Shown: positions 1 through 8,640 of the stretch, in pieces | Position numbering within the stretch: the stretch's first letter is position 1 | Layout of the letters: every line of letters begins with the position of its first letter | Origin: SZUA-584 sp041656035 | Lineage (GTDB): Bacteria; Bacillota; Clostridia; Christensenellales; SZUA-584 | Reading direction: 5' to 3' | NCBI GenBank assembly: GCA_964586785.1 | Contig: CAZPHS010000021.1 | Coordinates: 1-33,611 of the forward strand | DNA length: 33,611 nucleotides | Translations under genes and position numbers: made by a program | The notes under the pieces: generated by a model | The model's database searches: none | Told to the model about the DNA's origin: nothing | The model's input: only the letters and a program-made list of their open reading frames with translations

Positions 1-148
1 CAAGGTTGTGCTGTTCCCCCGTTGCGCTCGTCTTGTAGCTGATTTGTGTAAGCTGCCCCGCCCTGTTATACTGATACGCTAAGTCCAGCCCGTCCGAAGC
101 GTCAGCCTTGTTAAAGTCCATAACCTTACGCCCGAGCGGGTCTATCAT
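1..148 (-). pseudogene. Rhs/YD-repeat fragment, runs off the left edge
   Basis: The minus strand is open from the ATG at 146-148 to the window edge and reads MIDPLGRKVMDFNKADA, then LAYQYNRAGQLTQISYK. The DPLGRK and YQYNRAGQLTQISY pieces are typical of YD/Rhs repeats, the shell-forming repeats of polymorphic toxins. The reading frame is closed just upstream by the TAA that ends the 78-residue gene, so the piece starts in mid-repeat and lacks any N-terminal region. It is either a 5'-truncated remnant or an orphan core segment of a toxin cassette. The rest of the gene is outside the window, so I cannot tell whether it ends in a toxin domain. The repeat identity is convincing; the pseudogene status is inferred. 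Confidence 0.6.
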
Positions 149-157
149 GTAATTTTG

Positions 158-394
158 TTATCCTCTCTTTTCTTTATTCTCTTTACTATCAGTTTCCCTG
201 CATCTTAAATAAAGCCAAAGCAATACTATGCATGATATAATAAACACTACCACAGTTACTTTCATCATTATTCCATACCATTCACCTATATTTACGAATG
301 GTTCAACTTTCAAATCTTTCAACAATGATATTAAAGAGATTGAAGACACTAATACTCCTAATATTTTTGCTGCCAAGTCTATTCTTTTCTTCAA
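158..394 (-). CDS. small two-helix membrane protein, unknown function
   Basis: This 78-residue protein starts at a TTG (392-394) preceded by GAGGAGAG, a good ribosome site. It has two hydrophobic segments, about residues 8-25 and 42-62, and ends in a charged tail (RETDSKENKEKRG). I recognise no family. It is the last of three AT-rich minus-strand genes that lie between two Rhs fragments. That position would fit an immunity or accessory protein of a polymorphic-toxin cassette, but nothing in the sequence proves it. Its stop codon is in the same frame as the Rhs fragment and 9 bases upstream of that fragment's ATG. Confidence 0.55.
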   Translation of the reverse strand: MKKRIDLAAKILGVLVSSISLISLLKDLKVEPFVNIGEWYGIMMKVTVVVFIISCIVLLWLYLRCRETDSKENKEKRG

Positions 395-476
395 ACTATT
401 TCTCTCCTCACATTTAAGTTAATTATCTAGGATTAGCCATCATATGGGATAAACCCAATTCCTCCTCTGTCCGATA

Positions 477-1820
477 CTAGGAAAGCCGAACCTTTACTTC
501 AATTATTTCTTTTGTCCTAATATTAACCTTATATATCAACCGGTGGGATTCGACGCTAGTTTTTGCAGTCCTTTTATAAATGAATAACCAATCCCCGGCT
601 ATTTCAAATATGTTATCGGTTACGATATCACTTTTCATATCAATTTCATACAGAGTTTCACCAATTCCGTTTTGGTCAAGCGTGTTACACTTAATAATAT
701 TTTTTTCAGCAATAAATGCTTTATCTTTTTCCAAATGCAATAACAGTTTGTTCTTGTTAAATGTGGCAACCTCTTTAACCTCATGCTCATTTGTATTTAC
801 AATAAATAATTTTGTTTCATCACTTTTAAATTTGTTTAGAAGTGCAAAAATGTTATTTTCATATATATAGATATATGTGATTTTCATTTCTTCACTGGTT
901 CCTTTTAGTGTAATTTCATCTTGAACATCTAAACATGAGCGTTCAATAAATATTAATTTGTTATTTAATGAACAAATAATCGTATTATTATCGGCAAATA
1001 AAACTTTAAAGTATTGGGAATTCAATAAATTTAGATTACTCATAATATACTCTCCATAAAAAGCATCTAAATATGAACAATAACGTCCGATTATATTTTT
1101 TTGCCCCGATAACTCTATGAAAAAGTCGCTGGAAGTAATTAATCCGTCATGTTCTAAACTAATATATAAGTCTTTATCTATTTCCTTTCGGTTACTTTTA
1201 TCATCTTCAATTTCATTCTTTATTTTTTTCTTAAGTTCTTCAGAATTGGTGACTTTATCAAAATGCTCTTCTTTTGCATCATCCGCATTTGGTTGAACAA
1301 CAAATGCACCATTTTGTGGAGGCGCGGAACCTATCAAACCAGAAATATCTAACACGGCTATTGTTCCGCTTTCTGTTACATAAGCATCGACAACTGATGC
1401 TTGTTCCGATAAATTATAATTAGAATAAATCACTTCATTTTTATTTAGTGAATTCCTGTCAACTCCATATAAAGCAAATATCTGTTCATTCTTTTCTAAT
1501 ACCTTTTTTAGACCGATATAGTAATAAACTTCGCTTGTGACGATTAATTTTGTTGTTTTAGGTACCTCAAATTCAATTTTAACATCAGAGCCATCATGGC
1601 ACATACTATATACGCCGTTTTTTGATTCTTCTTGAGATATATAAAATATCCTATCTCCAAGAACCGCCGCAGACTGTCCCGCATAACTAAATAAATTTTG
1701 CTTACGAAATATATCTTCTGCTATGCTATATTCAATATTTTCTGTTTTCCAACTACACCCCATAAGTGCAATACAGAAGAATAAACATATAAATATAATA
1801 ATCTTAATGTATTTTTTCAT
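477..1820 (-). CDS. AT-rich lipoprotein, possible beta-propeller-type
   Basis: A 447-residue protein with a lipoprotein signal: a Lys-rich start, a hydrophobic core and the lipobox LMGC, with Cys22 as the expected lipidated residue. The start is supported by AAGGAGAT upstream of the ATG. The mature part has repeated short strand-like units with phrases such as ILGDRIFYISQ-like, VYSMCHDGSDVK and NNTIICSLNNKLIFIE. Such alternating read-out strands are seen in DUF5050/propeller-like surface proteins of Clostridia, but I cannot assign a family. A charged insert sits around residues 190-215. It shares style, not obvious sequence, with the lipoprotein at 22916-23998. It would sit on the outer face of the membrane. 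Confidence 0.6.
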   Translation of the reverse strand: MKKYIKIIIFICLFFCIALMGCSWKTENIEYSIAEDIFRKQNLFSYAGQSAAVLGDRIFYISQEESKNGVYSMCHDGSDVKIEFEVPKTTKLIVTSEVYYYIGLKKVLEKNEQIFALYGVDRNSLNKNEVIYSNYNLSEQASVVDAYVTESGTIAVLDISGLIGSAPPQNGAFVVQPNADDAKEEHFDKVTNSEELKKKIKNEIEDDKSNRKEIDKDLYISLEHDGLITSSDFFIELSGQKNIIGRYCSYLDAFYGEYIMSNLNLLNSQYFKVLFADNNTIICSLNNKLIFIERSCLDVQDEITLKGTSEEMKITYIYIYENNIFALLNKFKSDETKLFIVNTNEHEVKEVATFNKNKLLLHLEKDKAFIAEKNIIKCNTLDQNGIGETLYEIDMKSDIVTDNIFEIAGDWLFIYKRTAKTSVESHRLIYKVNIRTKEIIEVKVRLS

Positions 1821-1941
1821 TTTTCTATCTCCTTAATTAATCCCCATATTATAGAGAAACACCATATTCTGTTTTTCGGCTTTCCTTTTTTATTTTATAA
1901 ATTTAGGGGTACATATTAAAAAGTATAGAGCTATCTTCATT

Positions 1942-3039
1942 TCATTTTATTTTAAACTCAACATCACTATTAACTATACCATTATAGATCAGAAGTATGT
2001 ATTCATTACTATCATATGATACTATTACCTTATAATCTTTTTCATCATCATTAAACGAATCATAAAATGCAATATATTTTCCGTTGGCAATACGCATTGT
2101 TTCCAATAATGTTCCTCTATTGTTAAACAGTTGTATGTTTTCAGGGTCTGCATGTGTTTTGTCTAGAAAGATATCAGTTATATGTTTATCCATATTCCGT
2201 GTCTCCATTATCTGATAAATCTTCTCTTGCTCGCTTCTGCTATCAATTATTAACATGAATGCATGTTTATTGCCCTGATTCGCAATTCTAATTTCAGTGA
2301 ATAATACATCAAGTTCTTCTTTTAAAAAGATACTGTAAATATTTCCGGATTTTAAATAGTTACTTTTATCAGGATACATGCCATTAAATTGCGCAAACAA
2401 AATGTTTGAATGACATATGCCGTTTTTGTTAGCAAGAATAAAAAGTGTATCATTTTTTATTACGCAGTCATAATCCTTATCGTCTTCATAGCTTGTATTC
2501 ACTCCTTCATAATAATAATTTTTAAATATAACATAATCTGGAGACCCTACAATATAACCGGTATTTTTATAGATATCATCATTAGTATTAGTCTCATTTA
2601 CAAAATTATTAACTAAATAAACAATGAAAAAAATAATAAATAAAATTCCAAATACTAAGCTAATTATTCTTTTTGATTTTAAGTAACTTTTTGTGGCTAG
2701 TTCCGGGTCAATACCTTTTTTCAAATAAATAAGAGCTATAACGTTGCTGATATATTCAGGTATTAACGAAATTATTCCGACAATTATTATAATAGTTAAT
2801 GATATCGGAAATAAAGTGCACAATATAACAATAACGATGGGTTTTTTCTTTTTAAAGTATCTGCAAAAAATTATACTGCCAGATGCTATTCCACCAAAAA
2901 ATATACCTCCTAATAATGAATATACAACTACATTGGGTAAAATAGCAAATGTAGCCAGAAGTCCATAAAGAAACATTCCTAAAATTATAAATATGCTTGT
3001 AATTATTAAATTAAATTTTAGTTGTTTTTCTGATTTCAT
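1942..3039 (-). CDS. membrane protein with extracytoplasmic or soluble C-terminal domain, unknown
   Basis: A 365-residue protein with four hydrophobic segments (about residues 10-32, 36-60, 68-95 and 125-147) followed by a soluble domain of about 210 residues with many Asp/Asn/Tyr. GGAGAG precedes the ATG. No family recognised. The C-terminal domain reads like a mixed alpha/beta fold (for example EIRIANQGNKHAFMLIIDSR) and shows no recognisable catalytic motif. It is very AT-rich compared with the housekeeping genes. It begins about 75 bases downstream of a broken Rhs core end on the same strand, so it could be a cargo or immunity gene of an Rhs cassette; this is inference from position only. 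Confidence 0.55.
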   Translation of the reverse strand: MKSEKQLKFNLIITSIFIILGMFLYGLLATFAILPNVVVYSLLGGIFFGGIASGSIIFCRYFKKKKPIVIVILCTLFPISLTIIIIVGIISLIPEYISNVIALIYLKKGIDPELATKSYLKSKRIISLVFGILFIIFFIVYLVNNFVNETNTNDDIYKNTGYIVGSPDYVIFKNYYYEGVNTSYEDDKDYDCVIKNDTLFILANKNGICHSNILFAQFNGMYPDKSNYLKSGNIYSIFLKEELDVLFTEIRIANQGNKHAFMLIIDSRSEQEKIYQIMETRNMDKHITDIFLDKTHADPENIQLFNNRGTLLETMRIANGKYIAFYDSFNDDEKDYKVIVSYDSNEYILLIYNGIVNSDVEFKIK

Positions 3040-3114
3040 TTTTACTCTCCATCTAATAATAGCTTATTCTGTAAAAGTTAAATTCTTTAATAAAAAAATC
3101 AAAAGCCTTTTGAA

Positions 3115-3216
3115 ATGTTTTAGTAATACAGCTCAACCTCTTCGTCTAGCCCCTATGTACGTAAAGCTGCCGTTGATGTCCGTGTTGCCGTATGCGTCAC
3201 TAGATATAGCACTTTA
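3115..3216 (-). pseudogene. remnant of the C-terminal end of an Rhs core
   Basis: Reading the minus strand from 3201 downwards gives SDAYGNTDINGSFTYIGARR. After a one-base shift it continues as LDEEVELYY before reaching a stop. This is the classic junction of Rhs repeat proteins, normally of the form DAYGN...YTGRRLDEETGLYY(Y/F)RARYYD. The RARYYD part is missing, there is a frameshift after YIG, and a TAA closes the frame at about 3214-3216, so this is a decayed fragment rather than a gene. Together with the fragment at 1-148 it indicates that the left end of the window was an Rhs locus. Confidence 0.6.
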
Positions 3217-3354
3217 CAACGCTGTCTGCAATATCAACGATGCAGTAATTATAATAAATATTCACCAGCGTTTTCTTCTGATTTATCAGATGTACTGATA
3301 AAAGTCAATTTCATATTATCAAAAATATATGTAAATTTATATATACTTGTATTA

Positions 3355-3544
3355 GTATCGACTACTTAAGTTTTTCCAATTATCCCAACGCCTTGTTTAT
3401 CTTATATCTGTTAGAAATTCATATTTGATTTTTTACGCCTATTTCTAGCTTACTGGTATCATACTCTATCCAGACTAACGGTGCTTCACTTAATTCATAA
3501 AGGTTATTATAACTTAACAATACCCCATGAGCTAACTCCCGCAT
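3355..3544 (-). pseudogene. decayed small gene (frameshifted), unknown
   Basis: From an ATG at 3542-3544 the minus strand reads MRELAHGVLLSYNNLYEL, then SEAPLVWIEYDTSKLEIGVKNQ, and hits TGA at 3419-3421. A one-base shift at that point gives YEFLTDIR, a stop, then TRRWDNWKNLSSR. Both parts have the composition of real protein, so I read this as one gene broken by a frameshift and a nonsense change. It may be an old immunity-type gene of the Rhs locus. No clear ribosome site is visible. The rest of 3217-3739 holds nothing I can name except the ribosome site of the next gene. Confidence 0.35.
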
Positions 3545-3739
3545 CTTTTATTTTCAATGTCCTTTTGTCCGAAATGTATTGAAGTGCTGCAACCGTGATT
3601 ACCAACTTTAATTATGTTTTATTGCAAGTCGCATTCAGAAATTGTAATATGGAAGAAATCCTTTTGTCTTCGGTTAATCGCAGATAATATAGGCTGTCAA
3701 ATCAAAATGAGGGCAATCGAATAACGGGAGGGCAAGAAT

Positions 3740-5230
3740 ATGGCAATGCAAAAGGTTGTTCTGATATCCTGTTCAAAGTACAAACGCGGCGTTTCATGCG
3801 CGGCTCGCTTATTATATGACGCAAGTAATTTGTTTCGCAAATCTCTTGCTTACGCACAGACAATTTCAAATGAAATTTATGTGATTTCATCCAAATACGG
3901 GCTTGTGCCGTTGGATGATGTCATTGCGCCATATGATGATACCCTCAATGATAAATCGGCACACGAATTAGCGGTTTGGGGACAACGGGTTGCGGAGCAA
4001 ATTCGTAATCGGTATGATGTTACCAACACAGAATTTATAATACTGGCCGGCAGAAGTTATTATTCACCACTACAAGAACACTTTCCAAACATAAGTCTTC
4101 CACTGCGAGGTCTGCCTATGGGAATGCGGCTTGCAAAGCTGGACAGCCTGCTCGCTGCGGCTAACCTTATACGGCAAACTATATGTTACAGATTGCATGA
4201 ACTGTTCAATTCAATGACGCGTTTCCGCTGGGATACGATTAATGATATCCGGTTCAGTAACGGAATCTATATTGTGTTTGAAGATGGCGAGAAGTACCAT
4301 AACCTGGACAGAATCGTTCGTGTCGGTACACATAGAAGTGACGGAAGGCTTAAAGGTCGGCTGAAAGACCACTTTCTTAAAGCAAACAAAGATGGCAGTA
4401 TTTTTCGAAAAAATATCGGAAGGTCAATTCTAAATGAAAACAATCATCCTTACTTATCTTTGTGGAATATGAACACCGGCAAACCAGACATAGTTGCGCA
4501 AATGGGAAATCGTTATGACCCTGTCTTTCAAAAAAAATTAGAACAGCAAATTAGTGGGTATATCCGCACGCATTTTTCCTTTGTTTGCTTCCCTGTTTCC
4601 TCCGAAGCGGAGCGGCTTCGCCTGGAGGAAGGCATAATTGCGACACTCCATTCAACCGCCGACTTTCTCCCAAGCCCCGAATGGAAAGGGAGGTTTAGCC
4701 CGGAACGCAAAATTGTGCAAAGCGGTATGTGGCTCAAAGATGGTCTTACCGCTGCACCGCTTTTTGAAAGTGAGTATGCAACGATTGAACAACATTGTTC
4801 TGATATCGGAGCTGAATTTGCCAAACCGGCGAATATGGCAAATGACAATCTGCCTATGAAAAGCGGTTCGTCTAAAAATGTCTTTCTATGTGAAAAAGCT
4901 GATATGTTATGGCAAAGCATTATTTGTACGCTTGGCCAATCTCCACGCGAACTCCAAACCATAAGCCAAAGTGGCAAAAGAGGAAAATGGGTTTCTATTC
5001 GCGCCGATAAAAACAACATATTTATAGATCGAGCTTGGCAAAATACGCCTTCATCTTCTATAACTCATAAACGTACAATTAGCAAAAGCGAGTTTATTAA
5101 GTTGTATCCGCTTTTTTATCAATGGCGGGAAAGGCGCATTTCACGCGAAGAAGCAAAAGGCGGCTCTATGAACTCCTCTTATATTTTTGCGCTTATTAAC
5201 GAGTTCGATGTTTCAAAAGAAACGGAGTAG
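3740..5230 (+). CDS. DUF6884 domain fused to a GIY-YIG-like nuclease domain
   Basis: This 496-residue protein has GGAGGG eight bases before the ATG. Residues about 5-140 match the DUF6884 pattern: VVLISCSKYK, LLYDASNLFRKSLAYA, YVISSKYGLVPLDDVIAPYDDTL and FIILAGRSYYSPL. A second domain starts near residue 174 with NGIYIVFEDG, then RIVRVGTHRSDGRLKGRLKDHF, which resembles the GIY ... Y(V)G ... R layout of GIY-YIG nucleases. A Glu in LEEGIIATL (about residue 290) could be the metal ligand. A third region (about 385-496) has NVFLCEKADMLWQSIICTLG and is unassigned. The gene stands alone on the plus strand inside accessory DNA, with the next small gene 4 bases downstream. A role in nucleic-acid processing or defence is plausible but unproven. 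Confidence 0.7.
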   Translation: MAMQKVVLISCSKYKRGVSCAARLLYDASNLFRKSLAYAQTISNEIYVISSKYGLVPLDDVIAPYDDTLNDKSAHELAVWGQRVAEQIRNRYDVTNTEFIILAGRSYYSPLQEHFPNISLPLRGLPMGMRLAKLDSLLAAANLIRQTICYRLHELFNSMTRFRWDTINDIRFSNGIYIVFEDGEKYHNLDRIVRVGTHRSDGRLKGRLKDHFLKANKDGSIFRKNIGRSILNENNHPYLSLWNMNTGKPDIVAQMGNRYDPVFQKKLEQQISGYIRTHFSFVCFPVSSEAERLRLEEGIIATLHSTADFLPSPEWKGRFSPERKIVQSGMWLKDGLTAAPLFESEYATIEQHCSDIGAEFAKPANMANDNLPMKSGSSKNVFLCEKADMLWQSIICTLGQSPRELQTISQSGKRGKWVSIRADKNNIFIDRAWQNTPSSSITHKRTISKSEFIKLYPLFYQWRERRISREEAKGGSMNSSYIFALINEFDVSKETE

Positions 5231-5234
5231 TATT

Positions 5235-5432
5235 ATGCCTTTTATAGACTGGAATAACAACGGTAAAATCGACCCAACGGACATTGGTATTAGCATTGGT
5301 TTGGACAGTGAATATAGTGAGGACGCTCCGCAGCCCGAAAGCAAAAGAAAACTCCATAATGGCTGTTTTCTCACGGCATTAATCTTTGTGCTTGGCATAG
5401 TAATTCTTGCTCTGGTGATTGTAATACATTGA
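5235..5432 (+). CDS. 65-residue protein with EF-hand-like start and one membrane helix
   Basis: The ATG at 5235 lies four bases after the stop of the DUF6884/GIY-YIG gene, and CGGAG precedes it inside that gene's end, so the two are probably translated together. The N-terminus DWNNNGKIDPTDIG has the spacing of an EF-hand or dockerin-type calcium loop (D-x-N-x-N-G-x-I-D). A polar linker follows, then a single hydrophobic helix (about residues 44-64, LTALIFVLGIVILALVIVIH) ending at the C-terminus. Similar short 'DWN.NG.IDP.DIG' proteins occur in Clostridia; I know no function. An in-frame upstream start is possible but would overlap the preceding gene. Confidence 0.6.
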   Translation: MPFIDWNNNGKIDPTDIGISIGLDSEYSEDAPQPESKRKLHNGCFLTALIFVLGIVILALVIVIH

Positions 5433-5571
5433 ACGTCTTCGGGCCGACGCGGGTCAGTCCCGCTGCTCCGCGTTGTCTGTTACGCTTCGGTATTAAATGG
5501 AGTCCCCTTAAAAACCGGCGTCTCTATGAAACCTTATACCATATGAAAGCAATTTATGTTACAATAATTTA

Positions 5572-5577
5572 TATAAT
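5572..5577 (+). promoter_or_regulatory. -10 element for the CapA-family gene
   Basis: TATAAT lies 29 bases before the start codon of the CapA-family gene. No convincing -35 is present at 16-18 bases upstream. The stretch 5433-5571 otherwise shows only a short GC-rich palindrome (GCGGG/CCCGC near 5450) and no gene. Confidence 0.35.
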
Positions 5578-5606
5578 CAATATGAGCTGAAAAATAGGGG
5601 TGTAAA

Positions 5607-6917
5607 ATGAAAAATGTTTTAGTTTTTTTGTTGGCTGTTTTTTTTCTTATCTTTGCCGGCTGCGTCACGGATGTTCCCGTTCCCTCTCAGGATACGGTTT
5701 TAACGAACACACAAACAAAGCCGCCGGCGCCGGCTGTAACAGCTGCGCCGACTCCGGAGCCAACGCCCATACAAACAACCCGGGCAGAGCCTGTTGAAAT
5801 AAGCATAATGTCGGTAGGCGATATAATGTTTCATGGCGCTCAAATAAAAGCGGCTTACGATGAATCTTCCAAAACTCATGATTTTTCGTACAGCTTCTCT
5901 TTTATAAACGATATAATAAAGCGCGCCGACCTTGCGATAGCTAATCTTGAATGCCCTCTCGCGGGACCGGACAAACCGTATTCATACCCTAACTCCAAAA
6001 GCTTCAGCGCCCCCGATTCGGCCGCCGCCGCTATAAAAGATGCCGGATTCGATGTGCTTTCAACTATAAATAACCATTCAAACGACAGGGGAATAGAAGG
6101 CGTTGTCAGAACGGTAGACGCGGTGCGCCGGCACGATATGGTCGCCCTGGGAACAAGAAAAGACGCCGACGAACCTCTTTATTATATACTTGATATAAAC
6201 GATGTCAGCGTCGGCATCGCGGCATATTCGTATGGGACAAGGCCCGGCAAAGACAGCGTGGCGCTTAACGGCACAAAACTTAAAGGCAACGGTAAAGATT
6301 TAATAAACATTTTTACATACAAAACAATAAAAGACGACCTTATACCGATGGGAAAGCTTGTGCAGGAAATGAAAAATGCCGGCGCGGAAGTTGTTGTGTT
6401 TGTAATTCACGCCGGCACGGAAGGCTCGCGCAAACCCAACAAATATCAAGAGCAGCTGGCGCGGGGGCTGTGCGACGCCGGAGTTGATATCATTTTCGGC
6501 AGCCACCCGCATGTGCTTCAGCCCATAGAAATAATAACGTCGCAAAACGGCCACCGCACATTGGTTGCGTATTCACTTGGCAACTTTATATCCAACCAGC
6601 GCACTAAATACAACAAAAAATGGACATATAACGAGGACGCGATGATACTGAACGTCAAAATAAAAAAATATTTTGACGGAAGCCCCATTGAAATAACGGC
6701 CGTTGAGTATCTCCCAACCTGGACTATGCTTTATACAAAAGGCAGCAAGAGATATTACGCCGTGCTTCCGCTTGAAAAAGCTCTCGCGTCCCCGGACGAC
6801 TTTGACCTTAATACATCGTACAATCTAAGAAAAGCGAAGCAATCTTTTGAAGCCACAAATGAGCTTATGGCTAAAGCGGTTGAAAAAGGTTACCTTGCTT
6901 TAATGAAAACAGATTGA
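5607..6917 (+). CDS. CapA-family (PGA_cap) metallophosphatase-like lipoprotein
   Basis: A 436-residue member of the CapA/PgsA family, known from poly-gamma-glutamate capsule systems but widespread as single genes in Clostridia. It has a lipoprotein signal with lipobox FAGC (Cys19), then a Pro/Thr-rich linker (about 20-62) that would span the wall. The catalytic-type domain follows: SVGDIMFHG (69-77), ANLECPL (112-118), NNHSNDRG (155-162), VIHAGTEG and GSHPHVLQPIE, the metal-binding blocks of a calcineurin-like fold. No capB, capC or capE neighbours are present, so a true capsule role is not supported. It could be a wall-active or peptide-cleaving enzyme. GGGGTG sits just before the ATG. Confidence 0.88.
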   Translation: MKNVLVFLLAVFFLIFAGCVTDVPVPSQDTVLTNTQTKPPAPAVTAAPTPEPTPIQTTRAEPVEISIMSVGDIMFHGAQIKAAYDESSKTHDFSYSFSFINDIIKRADLAIANLECPLAGPDKPYSYPNSKSFSAPDSAAAAIKDAGFDVLSTINNHSNDRGIEGVVRTVDAVRRHDMVALGTRKDADEPLYYILDINDVSVGIAAYSYGTRPGKDSVALNGTKLKGNGKDLINIFTYKTIKDDLIPMGKLVQEMKNAGAEVVVFVIHAGTEGSRKPNKYQEQLARGLCDAGVDIIFGSHPHVLQPIEIITSQNGHRTLVAYSLGNFISNQRTKYNKKWTYNEDAMILNVKIKKYFDGSPIEITAVEYLPTWTMLYTKGSKRYYAVLPLEKALASPDDFDLNTSYNLRKAKQSFEATNELMAKAVEKGYLALMKTD

Positions 6918-6933
6918 TTGAAACAGTATAAGC

Positions 6934-6962
6934 AAAAAGCAGAAGCTTTACCGCTCCTGCTT
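6934..6962 (-). terminator. terminator of the symporter operon
   Basis: On the minus strand AAGCAGGAGC and GCTTCTGCTT form a ten-pair stem (one G-U) with a six-base loop, followed by further T. It lies between the convergent CapA-family and symporter genes. On the plus strand the stem has one A-C mismatch and a poorer T-tract. Confidence 0.6.
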
Positions 6963-6989
6963 ATTGTGTCCTTTTGTTTAGAAAAACGG

Positions 6990-8621
6990 CTATCCGCTTA
7001 TCGCTTTGTCTTTTATGCCGGCAAAACATTTGCTTATATGGTCTGCGGCAAGCCGTTTCTTGCTTATTGTTTGTACTATAACCGTCACCAGTATGGATAA
7101 TGTCAAAGATATTATAAGCGGGTCGACAAACTCAAGCAGCGTGCCCTTGGGCGCAAGAGTCCCCGCGCCAAACAGCGCGTCACAAAGCAACAGCTTTGAG
7201 GATTCGGCGGAATGGACGAAAAGCATCCACAAAAGGCTACTGGAAAAACCGGCGATCATTCCGGAGATTGCGGCGGCTTTAGTCATCTTCCTTACATAAA
7301 GCGCGCCGAAATACATAGGCAGAAATGCCGAGCAGCATAACCCGAAGAACATCGCCGTTCCGCTCGTAATAGCCCCTTCCCAAATAGTCGGCAACACATA
7401 TGCCAGTATTATAGTCATCACTATCGCGCAAAGCACGCCTATGCGGGTTATAAGCAACGCTTTTTTGGAATCGTCGCCTTTTATTTTAAATATGTCCCGC
7501 CCGACCGCCGTACCTATGGCATGGAACTGCGAGCTGATGGTAGACATGCCCGCCGACAGTAGTATTACAAGGAAAAACATCATAAACCATTCGGGCATAA
7601 AGCTGCTTAAAAAAGTCGGGACAATGCTGCCTGTGCCGCCCGTTGCTGAAACGGCCGTCAGGCCTTGCGTATTAAAAAAATGTATGTTAGACAACGCCCC
7701 CACGGTAAACGCCACTCCGGTCATCATGAGTATAAAAACGCCGCCCATAGGCACCGCGCGGTTTATTTCCCTGTCGCTTTTTACCGTCATAAAACGAACG
7801 GCAAGCTGAGGCTGCGCAAGCACACCGACGCCCACGCCCATCACAACCGTTGTTATCACAACCCACCAGTTTTGCGAAAACAGCGTGGGCATAGACGTCC
7901 ACCCTGTAAACCCCTGCGCCTTTATGCCGCTTATCTGATCTGCCACGGCGGGGTTGGACGAAAGATCGGTCAGCTGCTGATGAGCGGCCGTAACGCCGCC
8001 GAAATGCGTATACACCGCAATAATAAGCACCGTCATGCCCACGAGCATAAGCGCTCCTTGGAACGCGTCCGTGTACATAACGCCCTTAAGGCCGCCGAAC
8101 AACACGTATGCCGCAACAACAACGGAGAAAACAAGCAGCACAACGTCGTACGGGAGCCCAAGCCCCGTTTCTAAAACCTTCGCTACGCTTATCATTACCG
8201 CGGCGGTATATATAGGCATGAATATGAATACGACCAGTCCGGCAAATTTCTGTATAAATTTAGATTGATAGCGATTGCCTAAAAATTCAGGAAAAGTATG
8301 CGCGTTAATATTATGCCCTATACGGCGCGTGCGTTTACCAAAGAATATAAACGCAATAAACACTCCGAGAAAAATGTTTAGGAACGTGAGCCATAAAAGA
8401 CTAAAACCATTCGCGCCGGCCGACCCGCCGAAACCGACTATAGCGGATGTGCTTATAAAAGCCGCGCCGTATGAAAGCGCCATTATTATAGGGTGAATTC
8501 TCCGCCCGCCCAAAAGGTAATCGCCCGTTGTCTTTGTTCTTCTGTATCCCATAACGCCAAAAACAGCCACTACGCCAAGATAAACGACAATAATTATTAT
8601 TTTGATTGCAAAGCTGTCCAT
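6990..8621 (-). CDS. sodium:solute symporter (SSF family)
   Basis: A 543-residue multi-helix permease of the SSS/SSF family. I choose the ATG at 8619-8621 (MDSFAIKIIIIVVYLG) because GGAGGGAT lies just upstream; a longer frame to 8696 would overlap the preceding gene. Family features include an early GGRRIHPIIMALSYGAAFIS segment, ALSYGAAFISTSAIVGFGG around TM2 with the small residues of the sodium/substrate path, and PMGGVFILMMTGVAFTVGAL. The substrate cannot be read from sequence; acetate, pantothenate, proline or another organic solute are all possible. It follows its small accessory subunit by 19 bases and is controlled with it by the leader at 8863-8963. Confidence 0.9.
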   Translation of the reverse strand: MDSFAIKIIIIVVYLGVVAVFGVMGYRRTKTTGDYLLGGRRIHPIIMALSYGAAFISTSAIVGFGGSAGANGFSLLWLTFLNIFLGVFIAFIFFGKRTRRIGHNINAHTFPEFLGNRYQSKFIQKFAGLVVFIFMPIYTAAVMISVAKVLETGLGLPYDVVLLVFSVVVAAYVLFGGLKGVMYTDAFQGALMLVGMTVLIIAVYTHFGGVTAAHQQLTDLSSNPAVADQISGIKAQGFTGWTSMPTLFSQNWWVVITTVVMGVGVGVLAQPQLAVRFMTVKSDREINRAVPMGGVFILMMTGVAFTVGALSNIHFFNTQGLTAVSATGGTGSIVPTFLSSFMPEWFMMFFLVILLSAGMSTISSQFHAIGTAVGRDIFKIKGDDSKKALLITRIGVLCAIVMTIILAYVLPTIWEGAITSGTAMFFGLCCSAFLPMYFGALYVRKMTKAAAISGMIAGFSSSLLWMLFVHSAESSKLLLCDALFGAGTLAPKGTLLEFVDPLIISLTLSILVTVIVQTISKKRLAADHISKCFAGIKDKAISG

Positions 8622-8640
8622 TCTATCCCTCCTCTCCTTT

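Noticed and set aside
2993..3298. Plus-strand 101-codon frame
   Set aside because: It is antisense to the Rhs remnant and the start of the membrane protein, with no ribosome site.
5440..5465. GC-rich palindrome GCGGG/CCCGC
   Set aside because: Only five pairs and no T-tract; not supported as a terminator.
7665..8174. Plus-strand frame of 169 codons
   Set aside because: Antisense to the symporter, with His/Arg-rich shadow composition.
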